This document shows positions 26,373 through 34,161 of a stretch of DNA of 64,000 nucleotides, one piece after another (the stretch's first letter is position 1; every line of letters begins with the position of its first letter). This DNA is from Dactylosporangium sp. AC04546. GTDB taxonomy: Bacteria; Actinomycetota; Actinomycetes; Mycobacteriales; Micromonosporaceae. The DNA lies in NCBI RefSeq assembly GCF_022095675.1, contig NZ_JAHYSG010000043.1, positions 27,544 through 91,543 on the forward strand, written 5' to 3'. A program made the translations under genes and the position numbers. Below the pieces are notes generated by a model. That model ran no database searches, had not been told where the DNA came from, and worked only from the letters and a program-made list of their open reading frames with translations.

Positions 26373-27108
26373 GCACGAAGACGCCCCAGCCGAGGTAGCG
26401 CCGCTGGAACCGCAGGTGCGTGTGCCGGGCTACGCGGAGGTATTCGCGCATCGCCGGGGCGTCGGGTGAGCCGGGGTTGGCGCGCAGCCATTCGTCGACG
26501 GTCCACCACTGCTCCGCGACGTAGCGGTCCCAGCTGTCGCCGTCGGCGAGCACCATCTCGACGAGGTCGACGCCGGCCGCCTCGAGCCGCTCCAGGGTGC
26601 CGTGCAGGGAGACGAAGTCGTCCGGGCCGACACCGAGCGCCGCGTAGGCGTCGGCGGGTGGCGGCTCGGTCCAGTAGGGCTCGCCCACGAGCAGCAGCCC
26701 GCCGTCGCGCAGCGCCGGCCGCATGAGCGCGAGCGTGCCGGCCAGGCCGTTGCCGATCCAGGTCGCGCCGATGCAGGAGACGACGTCGAAGCCGGCGCCC
26801 GCGTGCCCGGCGGCGGCTTCGGCGGCGTCGCCGAGCTCGAAGGCGACCCTATCGGCGACGCCCAGCTCGGCGGCGCGCGCATGGGCGGCGGCCAGGAAGA
26901 CCTCGCTGATGTCGACACCGTGACCCTCGATGCCGAAGGCGTCCGCCCAGCGGCTCAGTATCTCGCCCTTGCCGCAGGCCAGGTCGAGCTGCCGCTGGCC
27001 GGGTCGCAGCCGGCACAGCGACCCGAGCAGCATGAGCTTGTCGTCGGTGAAGGGGTTGAGGATCCGGTGCCCGGCCTCGGCGATCTCGTGCTGCCGCAGG
27101 AAGTCCAT
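26344..27108 (-). CDS. class I SAM-dependent methyltransferase
   Basis: 254 residues. SAM motif I LDLACGKGEILSRWADAFG, motif II GVDISEVFLAAAHARA, FELGDAAEAA, then FDVVSCIGATWIGNGLAGTLALMRPALRDGGLLLVGEPYW. This is the UbiE/methyltransferase-25 style; the YIGEPYW-like end and tryptophan-rich C-terminus are common in small-molecule methyltransferases of unknown substrate. It is the last gene of a TetR / 44-aa protein / methyltransferase transcript. The 3' end overlaps the ArsR-SRPBCC gene. Confidence 0.86.
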   Translation of the reverse strand: MDFLRQHEIAEAGHRILNPFTDDKLMLLGSLCRLRPGQRQLDLACGKGEILSRWADAFGIEGHGVDISEVFLAAAHARAAELGVADRVAFELGDAAEAAAGHAGAGFDVVSCIGATWIGNGLAGTLALMRPALRDGGLLLVGEPYWTEPPPADAYAALGVGPDDFVSLHGTLERLEAAGVDLVEMVLADGDSWDRYVAEQWWTVDEWLRANPGSPDAPAMREYLRVARHTHLRFQRRYLGWGVFVLKVGAPVTS

Positions 27109-27121
27109 GCCGATGACCGTT

Positions 27122-27256
27122 TCAGCGGGCGGGGGCCGTGTCCACCGGTTTCGCCGCCTGGGTCGCGGCGAGCCCGACCGAGCCGCCGAGCTGTTTGGTG
27201 AGGATCGAGCCGTCGAGCAGCCCGAGGAACGCGCAGGTGAGCAGCGCCACCTTCAC
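27122..27256 (-). CDS. 44-aa small hydrophobic protein coupled to TetR
   Basis: GTG 27256 overlaps the TetR stop as GTGA, so translation is coupled; the stop lies 13 nt before the methyltransferase ATG. The product begins VKVALLTCAFLGLLDGSILT, continues KQLGGSVGLAATQAAKP and ends VDTAPAR. A single amphipathic or membrane helix is likely. Tight coupling on both sides is the main evidence that it is real. Function unknown. Confidence 0.45.
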   Translation of the reverse strand: MKVALLTCAFLGLLDGSILTKQLGGSVGLAATQAAKPVDTAPAR

Positions 27257-27807
27257 GGCCGCACCGCTCCGTGCAGGAACAGGTCGACGAGCTCCTCCGG
27301 GGGCATGCCGCGCGCGGCGGCGACGAGGTGCTGGAAGGCGTGGGCGAGCTGTTCGGGGCTCTTGCGGAGCCGGTCACGGTCGGGTTCGAACAGCCCCTGG
27401 AGGGCCTCGGCGGTGCGCTGCATGGCCTCCTCGCGGCCGCCGAGGCGCGGTTCGCCGCGGGCGGTGCGCTGGGTCTGCATCAGTGCGCCGGCGACGGCGC
27501 CCATGCGGGTGAGGTACCCCTGGAGGATCTCGATCGCCTCGAGGAGCCGCGCGGCGAGGGGTTCGTCGCGCGGGATGGCCTCGATGTGGGCGAGTGTGTC
27601 GTCCAGGCGCAGCGCCTCCGCCATGCAGGCGGCGAGGAGGGCGTCCTTGTCCTCGAAGGCGCGGAAGACGGTGCCCTCGCCGATGCCGGCGGCGCGGGCG
27701 ATCTGGGCGGTCGTGACGGCGGCGCCGTGCTCGACCACGAGCGGGAGCGCGGCGGCGACGATCATCGCGCGGCGCTGTTCGGGACTCATCGCGGGTGCTC
27801 TTGCCAT
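27253..27807 (-). CDS. TetR-family transcriptional regulator
   Basis: 184 residues. HTH: VVEHGAAVTTAQIARAAGIGEGTVFRAFEDKDALLAACM. The C-terminal domain (ALMQTQRTARGEPRLGGREEAMQRTAEALQGLF) is of a type often found next to MMPL or ABC exporters. ATG 27807 lies 12 nt from a perfect 22-bp palindrome, so it is probably autoregulated and may also control the divergent Na+/H+ antiporter. Confidence 0.92.
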   Translation of the reverse strand: MARAPAMSPEQRRAMIVAAALPLVVEHGAAVTTAQIARAAGIGEGTVFRAFEDKDALLAACMAEALRLDDTLAHIEAIPRDEPLAARLLEAIEILQGYLTRMGAVAGALMQTQRTARGEPRLGGREEAMQRTAEALQGLFEPDRDRLRKSPEQLAHAFQHLVAAARGMPPEELVDLFLHGAVRP

Positions 27808-27819
27808 GCCGCCGACATT

Positions 27820-27841
27820 ACGGAGTGAGTACTCACTCCGT
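27820..27841. promoter_or_regulatory. perfect 22-bp TetR operator
   Basis: ACGGAGTGAGT and ACTCACTCCGT form an uninterrupted perfect palindrome between the TetR gene (minus) and the antiporter gene (plus). The GAGTGAGTACTCACTC core is a common TetR-family site in actinobacteria. It is close enough to both starts (12 and 52 nt) to affect both promoters. Confidence 0.75.
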
Positions 27842-27892
27842 CAACCGGGGTTTCTGCGATTTCTGTCGGGGGTGTTGTTTAGGGTGATCGTC

Positions 27893-29452
27893 GTGAACGG
27901 GGTACAGCTGTTGCTCATCGTCGTCGGCGGGATCGCCATCACGGCGGTCGTGCACCGCCGTGGCGGCCAGCCCGGGCTCGTCGTCGTGGTGCTGGCCGCG
28001 GCGGCGTCGTTCATCCCGGGCGTGCCGCGCCTGGAGCTCGACAGCGAGCTGATCCTGGCCGTGGTGATCCCGCCGCTGCTGTATTCGGCGACCCGCGGCG
28101 CGTCGGCGTCGGGCTTCTCGGCCAACCTGCGGCCGATCCTGACCCTGGGCGTGACCCTCGTGGTGCTGACCACCGGCGTGGCCGGGCTGGTCTCGTCGTG
28201 GCTGATGCCGGCGATCGGCCTGCCGGCGGCGCTGCTGCTCGGGGCGGTGCTCGCCCCGCCCGACACGATCACGACGGTGTCCCACGGCGACGAGCTGGGC
28301 CTGCCTCGCCGGGTGACCGCGATCCTGACCGGGGAGAGCCTGGTCAACGACGCGACCGCGCTGACGCTGTTCGCCCTGGCGGCGGCCGCGGCCGGGGCGG
28401 GGCACACGCTGTTCGACAACCCGTTCGCCCTGTTCGGGTACAACGCCATGGTCGGCATCCTGATCGGCGCCGTGTTCGCGGTGATCGCGCTGCTGCTGCG
28501 CCCCCGCCTGCACAACCCGGTGCTGGAGACGGCGCTGTCGCTACTCTTGCCGTTCACCGCGTTCCTGACCGCCGAGCAGGTGCACGCGTCGGGGATCCTC
28601 GCGGTGGTCGTCGCGGCGTTCTTCCTGACCCTCAACGTGGCGCTGGACCCCAACCATCAGTATCCCGGCGCGTACCGCACCCGCCTCCAGGAGGACGCGG
28701 TGTGGCCGGTCATGGACTTCCTGCTGGAGACGTTCGTCTTCGCGTACATCGGGCTCCAGCTGCGCTTCGTCGTGGAGAGCCTGGCCGACGCGCACGACCC
28801 GGGCCTGGCCACCACGCTGCTCAGCGCCGGCGTCCTGCTGGTGACGGTGATCGTCGTGCGGCTCGCCTGGGTGTGCGGGGTGTTCGGCTGGTGGGGCATG
28901 AAGCGGCGCCGCATGGAGCACCTCATCGAGACCAACCCGGTCGTCCGCGAGCGCGCCGAGCGCCGCCGGCTCCTGCACCTGCGCCGCCGCGGCCCGAAGC
29001 GCCCGATGCCGCTGGGCGAGCCCACGCCCCGGGAGAGCCTGATCGTCGGCTGGACGGGCATGCGCGGCATCCTGACCCTGGCCGCCGCCGCGGCGGTGCC
29101 CGAGCACCTGCACGACGGCACACCGTTCCCGGGCCGCGACGCGATCCAGGCGATCGCGCTGTTCGTCACGCTCGGCACCCTGCTGCTGCAGGGCATGACG
29201 ATCCCGTTCCTGGTCCGCCGGCTCGACTTCGACGTGACCGCCGAGCGTGCCGAGTCCGCCGCACTGCTGACGAAGGGCGCCGCGATCGCTCGGGCCTCGG
29301 TCACCCACACGGGCCCGCCGACCGACGCCGACTTCGACGCGCAGCGGGACGCGCTGCATCAAGCGGTCAGAAACCGCGACCTGGACGACGACACGGCGCG
29401 GAAGCTGATCCACGAGCTCGACTTACGCCAGGCCGCCAGCCACACCCACTGA
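27893..29452 (+). CDS. Na+/H+ antiporter, CPA1 family
   Basis: 519 residues. GTG 27893 lies 7 nt after a TAGGGT -10-like box; GTG 27884 would add three residues. About 12 TM helices; ion-site motifs are LLLGAVLAPPDTITTVSHG and ILTGESLVNDATALTLFALA (the conserved ND pair of CPA1), then GILAVVVAAFFL and WTGMRGILTLAAAAAVP. The long middle loop RRRMEHLIETNPVVRERAERRRLLHLRRR and the soluble C-terminal tail (~70 residues) are typical of bacterial NhaP/YjcE-like exchangers. A role in pH or sodium homeostasis is expected. Confidence 0.92.
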   Translation: MNGVQLLLIVVGGIAITAVVHRRGGQPGLVVVVLAAAASFIPGVPRLELDSELILAVVIPPLLYSATRGASASGFSANLRPILTLGVTLVVLTTGVAGLVSSWLMPAIGLPAALLLGAVLAPPDTITTVSHGDELGLPRRVTAILTGESLVNDATALTLFALAAAAAGAGHTLFDNPFALFGYNAMVGILIGAVFAVIALLLRPRLHNPVLETALSLLLPFTAFLTAEQVHASGILAVVVAAFFLTLNVALDPNHQYPGAYRTRLQEDAVWPVMDFLLETFVFAYIGLQLRFVVESLADAHDPGLATTLLSAGVLLVTVIVVRLAWVCGVFGWWGMKRRRMEHLIETNPVVRERAERRRLLHLRRRGPKRPMPLGEPTPRESLIVGWTGMRGILTLAAAAAVPEHLHDGTPFPGRDAIQAIALFVTLGTLLLQGMTIPFLVRRLDFDVTAERAESAALLTKGAAIARASVTHTGPPTDADFDAQRDALHQAVRNRDLDDDTARKLIHELDLRQAASHTH

Positions 29453-29814
29453 CCGAGTCCCGTCGGTCCCGGCCGACCCATCCCCGCTCTGTGCTGGCTC
29501 CGTCCGGCGTGGGCCCGGGCCCGCTCTCGCCTGGCCCCGCTTCGCTCGGGCTTCGTCCCGCTCGGGCCTCAGCCCGCTCTCGCGCCGGCCCGCTCCGGCG
29601 GGTTTCGTTGAGACCATCGGGCTGGTCAGGAAGCGGTGGCTGGGGGCGGGGATCCCTGCTCCGGCCTCCGGCCGATTCCCTTGGCCCTTGTCGCGCCCAT
29701 CGGGCCGGGTCGGGAAGCGGTGGCTGGTGTGGCGATCGCCGCTCCGGCCCGGCCGGCTGCGTCGGCCCTCGTCGCGCGGTCAGGACGCTGTGCTCGATGT
29801 GGCGACGGCCGGGT
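29453..29814. other. gene-free stretch of 362 nt with degenerate repeats
   Basis: No frame with believable protein was found on either strand; the longer ORFs are composition artefacts. The first part is rich in GGGCC/CCCGC words with several short inverted repeats, which could serve as a diffuse terminator for the antiporter transcript. The second part contains diverged direct repeats described separately. Confidence 0.5.
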
Positions 29815-29860
29815 TCATGAAGCGGTGGCCGGTGTGGTGGCGGCTGTGGTTCTCGGCAGG
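29615..29860 (+). repeat. degenerate ~83-bp direct repeats
   Basis: Two clear copies begin at CATCGGGC... 29615 and 29698 (period 83): each has CATCGGG, GTC(A/G)GGAAGCGGTGGCTGG and a GATC...GCTCCGGCC segment. A third, partial copy around 29814 (ATGAAGCGGTGGCCGGTGTGG) runs into the 3' end of the MFS gene. Probably local duplication remnants. Confidence 0.4.
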
Positions 29861-31047
29861 CGGAGGGTGGCGGCGGCCGCGGTCAGGGCGGTGGTCGTAG
29901 CGGCCAGGACGGCAGCCCATGTCGGGGACATGGCGTGGGCCGCGGCCGGGCCGGCGAGGGCGCCGAGGAGGGTGGCGGCGGCCTCGCCCGTGAGGAGCAG
30001 GGCGGTGGTTCGGCCGAGGACGGCGTTCGGGGTGGCGCGCTGCAGGGTGGTCTGGGTGGCGCTGAGCACCGTCGAGCCGGCGGTGCCGATGACGACCGCG
30101 GCGGGCAGGGCGGTGGCCATGGTCGTGGCGGAGAACAGGAGGAGGTAGCCGGCGGCGGTGGTCGCGAGCGCGGCGCCGAGGAGGTACGCGGGTGGTGCCC
30201 GGTCGACGAGCACCCTGGTGAGGGGCGCGCCGAGCAGGAAGCCTATGCCGAGGGCGGACATCACGAGGCCGATCTGGGCGGGGCCGCCGAGGACTGTGAT
30301 GCCGTACGGGACGAGGAGCGCGCTCAGGCTGGCATTCGCGCCGAGGAAGACCGTGTTGACGAGCAGGAGGGTACGGGCGGTCGGTGCCTGCCGCAGTGCC
30401 GCGCGCAGGTGGCGCACTCCCCCGGCCCCAGCTGCCTCGACCGCTGTCTGCGGGTGGCCGGGCTGCCGGGTGAGTGGTGTCGTCAGGAGGAGGGCGGCGG
30501 CGGAGACGGCGTACGTGGCCGCATTGAGGGAGACGAGCGGGGTGAAGCCGATCCAGGCGTAGAGAGCGCCGCCCAGCGGGGCGGCCACCAGGCGCACGAT
30601 GCCGTCGGTGGTTGCGTTCAGGGCGTTGGCGCTGCTCAGCGCCGGGCCGGTGCCGACGACCGCCGGGGTGTTGGACTGGGCCGCGGGGCGGAACATCGTG
30701 GTGCCGGTGGCCTCGGCGGTCAGGGCCGCGTAGACGAGCCAGACGTCGTCCGGGTCGCGGACCAGCAGGAGCAGCAGCACCGCGCCGACGCGGGCCACGT
30801 CGGCGCCGATCATGAGTTTGCGGCGGTCCACCCGGTCGGCCAGGACGCCGGCCAACGGAGCCAGCAGGAGTGGCGGGAGGAACTCGGCGGCCAAGGTGAG
30901 GCCGGTCGCGGCCACCGAGCCCGTCAAGGTGAACACGTGCGCCGGCACGGCCACGACCAGCAGCCACGAGCCGAGCAGGCTCACCGAGCGGGCGAACCAC
31001 AGCAGGCGGAAGTCGGCGATCCGCAGCGCCTCGAACACCGCCCGCAC
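29815..31047 (-). CDS. MFS transporter (12-TM, EntS/macrolide-efflux-like)
   Basis: 410 residues with 12 TM helices. The start FEALRIADFRLLWFARSVSLLGSWLLVVAVPAHVF and the loop GVLADRVDRRKLMIGADVAR match the EntS/MefA-like MFS group (TMP-like domain DUF894). The linker HPQTAVEAAGAGGVRHLRAALRQAPTARTLLL separates the halves. Exports an unknown small molecule. It is divergent from an XRE regulator, which probably controls it. The C-terminal end runs into the degenerate repeat block. Confidence 0.9.
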   Translation of the reverse strand: MRAVFEALRIADFRLLWFARSVSLLGSWLLVVAVPAHVFTLTGSVAATGLTLAAEFLPPLLLAPLAGVLADRVDRRKLMIGADVARVGAVLLLLLVRDPDDVWLVYAALTAEATGTTMFRPAAQSNTPAVVGTGPALSSANALNATTDGIVRLVAAPLGGALYAWIGFTPLVSLNAATYAVSAAALLLTTPLTRQPGHPQTAVEAAGAGGVRHLRAALRQAPTARTLLLVNTVFLGANASLSALLVPYGITVLGGPAQIGLVMSALGIGFLLGAPLTRVLVDRAPPAYLLGAALATTAAGYLLLFSATTMATALPAAVVIGTAGSTVLSATQTTLQRATPNAVLGRTTALLLTGEAAATLLGALAGPAAAHAMSPTWAAVLAATTTALTAAAATLRLPRTTAATTPATAS

Positions 31048-31117
31048 CTCCCCCGGCCCGCTTTCTGCAAGATAGCTCCGTCCGATAGTGTTCTGTCAAG
31101 ACACATCGGAGGTGGCG

Positions 31118-31573
31118 GTGGACCGGCATCGGCTCGGGCAGCGGCTGCGCGCGTTACGGGCGGCGCAGGGGCGGACGGTCGCGGCGGTCGCGGCCGATGC
31201 CGGGCTGTCGGTGCCGTACGTGGCGAATCTCGAGCACGGGCGCGGCAACCCGACGCTGGACGCGGTGAGCCGGATCGCCGGGGCGCTCGGTACTCGCGCG
31301 ACGATCCGGTTCGACGCTGATGACGATTCCGGCGACGATGGCCGCGCGGTCCTGCCGGGTTCCCTGGTGCGGCTCGGGCGGAGCGAGCGGTTCCGGCGCA
31401 GCGTGCGCGCCATGGCGGTACAACTCGATGAGGATCCGGTGGCGCTGTCCGGGCGGGTGCTCGACGCGCTGGCCGGGCTGGCCGGACTCACCGGGCGTGA
31501 GCTCGGCGAGGGTGACTGGTTGCGGTTGCTGGACGCGGTACTGCTGGTCGCCGTGCACCCCGACGGCGGGTGA
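31118..31573 (+). CDS. XRE-family transcriptional regulator
   Basis: 151 residues from GTG 31118 with GGAGG at 31109-31113; GTG 31088 would leave no room for the RBS. HTH_3 domain at residues ~4-60: LGQRLRALRAAQGRTVAAVAADAGLSVPYVANLEHGRGNPTLDAVSRIAGALG. The C-terminal ~80 residues are an unrecognised helical domain. GTGTTCTGTCAAGACAC (about 31088-31104) upstream is an imperfect palindrome that could be its site. Partner of the divergent MFS pump. Confidence 0.88.
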   Translation: MDRHRLGQRLRALRAAQGRTVAAVAADAGLSVPYVANLEHGRGNPTLDAVSRIAGALGTRATIRFDADDDSGDDGRAVLPGSLVRLGRSERFRRSVRAMAVQLDEDPVALSGRVLDALAGLAGLTGRELGEGDWLRLLDAVLLVAVHPDGG

Positions 31574-31577
31574 GCGG

Positions 31578-32567
31578 TCAGGGGACGGTGACGACGACCT
31601 TCGCCGGGACGCGGCCGGTCTCCTGGTAGGTGACCGCCGCCGGGAGGTCGTCGAACGTGTAGCGGCGGTGGATGGCGGGACGCAGCCGGCCGGCCTCGAC
31701 GTACCCGTTGAGGTCGAGCAGGGCGGCGCGCTTGTCCTTGTAGTTGACGGCGTCGGCGAGGGCCGCGCTCTGGGACGCGAACCGGGTGCGGAGCTGGGCC
31801 TTGACGACGCGGTCGGCGGGGCTGAGCCAGCGGCCGGGCGGGCCGCCGACGGCGACGAAGATGCCGTTGGGGGTCATGGCGCGCAGGTGGGCGGAGACCG
31901 AGCGGGCGCCGGCGTTGTCGAGGACGACGTCGTAGCGGCGTACGCGGCCGGGGTACTCGTCGCGGCGGTAGTCGATGATCTCGTCGGCGCCGAGGGACTT
32001 CACGAGGTCGACGTTGTGCGTGCCGCAGACGGCGACGACGTGTGCGCCCACCGCCTTGGCCAGCTGCACGGCGAACGTGCCGACGCCGCCGGTGGCGCCG
32101 TTGACGAGGACCGTCTGGCCGGGCTGGAGCCGGCCGGCGTTGCGCAGGCCGTCGAGTGCGGTCACGCCGGCCATCGGGATGGCGGCGGCCTCCTCGTGGG
32201 ACAGGCCTTCGGGCAGCGGGGCGAGCCGGTCGACCGGGACCGCGACGCGTTCGCCGAAGCCACCGCCGACCAGCAGGCCGTACACGTTGTCGCCCACCGC
32301 GAAGTCGGTGACGCCGGGGCCGAGCTCCTCGACCTCGCCGGCCATGTCGCAGCCGAGGATGTCGACCGCCGGGCGGCGCAGGCCGAGGCCGCCGGGCATG
32401 AGCCGGGCGACTCGGGGCTCGCCGCGCATGAGGTGCCAGTCGTACGGGTTGACCGAGGTGGCGCGGACGCGGACCAGGACCTCGCCGGGGCCGGGCACGG
32501 GGTCGGCGACGTCGCGGAGCTCCAGGACGTCGGGCGGGCCGTACGAGCGCAGGACGAACGCCTTCAT
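31578..32567 (-). CDS. NAD(P)-dependent MDR oxidoreductase (zinc-free, QOR/ToxD type)
   Basis: 329 residues. GroES-like N-terminus (MKAFVLRSYGPPDVLELRDVADP, VRATSVNPYDWHLMRGEPR, DILGCDMAGEVEELG), cofactor loop VLVNGATGGVGTFAVQLAKAVGAHVVAV and the C-terminal YTFDDLPAAVTYQETGRVPAKVVVTV. No structural or catalytic zinc cysteines are seen. The gene is preceded by three identical 13-bp palindromes with an 18-bp period, so it is tightly controlled, perhaps in response to an electrophile. Convergent with the XRE gene. Confidence 0.92.
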   Translation of the reverse strand: MKAFVLRSYGPPDVLELRDVADPVPGPGEVLVRVRATSVNPYDWHLMRGEPRVARLMPGGLGLRRPAVDILGCDMAGEVEELGPGVTDFAVGDNVYGLLVGGGFGERVAVPVDRLAPLPEGLSHEEAAAIPMAGVTALDGLRNAGRLQPGQTVLVNGATGGVGTFAVQLAKAVGAHVVAVCGTHNVDLVKSLGADEIIDYRRDEYPGRVRRYDVVLDNAGARSVSAHLRAMTPNGIFVAVGGPPGRWLSPADRVVKAQLRTRFASQSAALADAVNYKDKRAALLDLNGYVEAGRLRPAIHRRYTFDDLPAAVTYQETGRVPAKVVVTVP

Positions 32568-32580
32568 GGGAGCACTCCCT

Positions 32581-32629
32581 CTTACGACGTAAGGTTCTCT
32601 TACGTCGTAAGGTAGCCTTACGACGTAAG
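32581..32629. promoter_or_regulatory. three phased CTTACGWCGTAAG operators
   Basis: CTTACGACGTAAG (32581-32593), CTTACGTCGTAAG (32599-32611) and CTTACGACGTAAG (32617-32629) are three copies of one 13-bp palindrome at an exact 18-bp period, immediately upstream of the MDR oxidoreductase start. Such phased arrays suggest cooperative binding by several dimers. The cognate regulator is not obvious; the nearby TetR at 32860 is one candidate. Confidence 0.75.
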
Positions 32630-32702
32630 AGGCGTCAAGGGTTGCTGGTTGGCGGCTCGCTGACGCGGCTCACGGGAGCCTGGCGCTGGAAGCGCATCAG
32701 TT

Positions 32703-32728
32703 TTGATGCATCAAGGTTGATACATCAA
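32703..32728. promoter_or_regulatory. tandem TTGATRCATCAA palindromes with no adjacent start codon
   Basis: TTGATGCATCAA (32703-32714, perfect) and TTGATACATCAA (32717-32728, one mismatch) lie 14 bp apart, and the pair is itself flanked by T and A runs giving a larger palindrome. The block is 136 nt upstream of the MDR gene and on the 3' side of the TetR gene, so neither is an obvious target. No ORF was found in the 230 nt between. Confidence 0.5.
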
Positions 32729-32859
32729 AAGCGATGCGGCGGCGCGGGCCGGGTCGGTCGAACGCGAGCCGGAAGCCGGGCGGGGACGGTTCCCAGGACG
32801 GCCGTAAGGCGGAAGCGCGCTGCGGAGCGGAACGGCGGCGGGCCGCCGCCGCGGCCCGG

Positions 32860-33537
32860 TCAGGGGCGGAGGCGGTCCAGGCCGTCCAGCAGGAGGTCCA
32901 GGCCGAACTCGAACTCGGACTGGTCGTCGCACCAGCCCACCGTCGAGTCGGGGTCGTCGTGGGCCACCTCCAGCAGCATGCCGGCGAGGTGGGGCAGCGT
33001 GCCGGCCATCGCCCGGATGCCGTCCAGCGCCTCCGGGGTGACCGGGCCCGGGCCAGGCGTGAACAGTTCCTGCACGAAGCCCATCGCCCGGCTGCCCAGG
33101 GCGTGCATCGCGTGGTGGCACTGGTCGTTGGTGAAGCCGCCCGCGCGGAGGATGCGGATGATGCCGTCGTTGTAGCGCAGGACGGCGAAGTTGGCGTCCG
33201 TGCGGGACTCGAAGACCTTCGGGAGCCAGGGGTGGCGCAGGAACACCTCGCGGGCGGTCAGGATGCGGGCCCGCATGGCGGCCTTCCAGGCGGGGCCCTC
33301 GACCGGCAGGTCGATCTTGTCCACCAGGTCGTTGATCTCGGTCGCGACGACCTCGACGATGCCGTCGAAGACCTCGTCCTTGTTGGCGACGTGGTAGTAC
33401 AGCGACATCGCCTCGGCGCCGAGGACCTCGGCCAGCCGGCGCATCGTCAGCGCGGCCAGGCCGCCCTCGTCGGCGACCTGGATCGCCGCGTGCAGCACCC
33501 GCTCACGGGTCAGGGGCAGGCGAGGTTCGGTCTTCAC
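32860..33537 (-). CDS. TetR-family regulator with TetR_C_1-type ligand domain
   Basis: 225 residues from GTG 33537, whose bases overlap the flavin reductase stop (GTGA). HTH: GLAALTMRRLAEVLGAEAMSLYYHVANKDEVFDGIV, the exact arrangement of true TetR/TetR_C_1 proteins (LYYHVxNKDEL). The C-terminal domain has HPWLPKVFESRTDANFAVLRYNDGIIRILRAGG and the helical QCHHAMHALGSRAMGFVQELF. It is cotranscribed with the upstream flavin reductase-like gene; that coupling suggests it responds to the same compound. Confidence 0.92.
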   Translation of the reverse strand: MKTEPRLPLTRERVLHAAIQVADEGGLAALTMRRLAEVLGAEAMSLYYHVANKDEVFDGIVEVVATEINDLVDKIDLPVEGPAWKAAMRARILTAREVFLRHPWLPKVFESRTDANFAVLRYNDGIIRILRAGGFTNDQCHHAMHALGSRAMGFVQELFTPGPGPVTPEALDGIRAMAGTLPHLAGMLLEVAHDDPDSTVGWCDDQSEFEFGLDLLLDGLDRLRP

Positions 33538-34151
33538 GCCACATATTCTTGCGCACTCACGGCGGCGGTCTCCGAACGGAAGCTGTGGCCGAGTTCGGGG
33601 CCGAGGCCGTAGTAGTGCCGGAAGTTGTACACCAGGGGCTGCCACCGGGCCGGGTCGACGTGCTGCGTGCCGGGCACCACCAGGGCCGGATCGGCGTGGA
33701 CGCGCACCACGTGGGCCTCGACGATACGGAAGTCGCCCGTCTCGTCCGGCCGGACCGCCACCGCGCGGGCCTCCAGCTGCAGCGGGCACTCGGCGACCCG
33801 CGGCACGTCGACGATCTCCGACGGGACCGGGTGCAGGCCGGCGGCGGCGAACTTCGCCGGCTCGAACCGGAACCGGTCCGCCTTCGCCGGTGGCACCGGG
33901 TCCCGGCCGGTCAGCGGGGCGAGCCGCTCGACCGCCTCCCACAGCCACGGCGGCGGCAGGTTGATCACGAGCGAGGGGCGTTCGGCCAGGTTGCGGGCGG
34001 TCTGCCCGTCGGCGCCGACGCCGAGCACGACGGTGCGGCCGAGCGCCCACGCCGACGACATCGGGGCCAGGTTGGCGGTGCCGTCCGCGTTGCGGGTGGT
34101 GAGCAGGACGACGGGCGTGCCGAAGTACAGGATGCGGGGCTCGATCACCAT
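33534..34151 (-). CDS. flavin reductase-like, FMN-binding split-barrel protein
   Basis: 205 residues. The start MVIEPRILYFGTPVVLLTTRNADGTANLAPMSSAWALG and the segments VLGVGADGQTARNLAERPSLVINLP, VPPAKADRFRF and ECPLQLEARAV match the flavin_reduct split-barrel family, which bind FMN and supply reduced flavin or act as small oxidoreductases. Cotranscribed with the TetR gene (GTGA overlap). The C-terminus (HVDPARWQPLVYNFRHYYGLGPELGHSF) is family-typical. Confidence 0.88.
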   Translation of the reverse strand: MVIEPRILYFGTPVVLLTTRNADGTANLAPMSSAWALGRTVVLGVGADGQTARNLAERPSLVINLPPPWLWEAVERLAPLTGRDPVPPAKADRFRFEPAKFAAAGLHPVPSEIVDVPRVAECPLQLEARAVAVRPDETGDFRIVEAHVVRVHADPALVVPGTQHVDPARWQPLVYNFRHYYGLGPELGHSFRSETAAVSAQEYVA

Positions 34152-34161
34152 GCGGCCAACG

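Noticed and set aside
26930..27892. N-terminal extension of the Na+/H+ antiporter frame back to 26930.
   Set aside because: It is antisense to the TetR and methyltransferase genes and has no membrane or domain character; GTG 27893 fits family and promoter.
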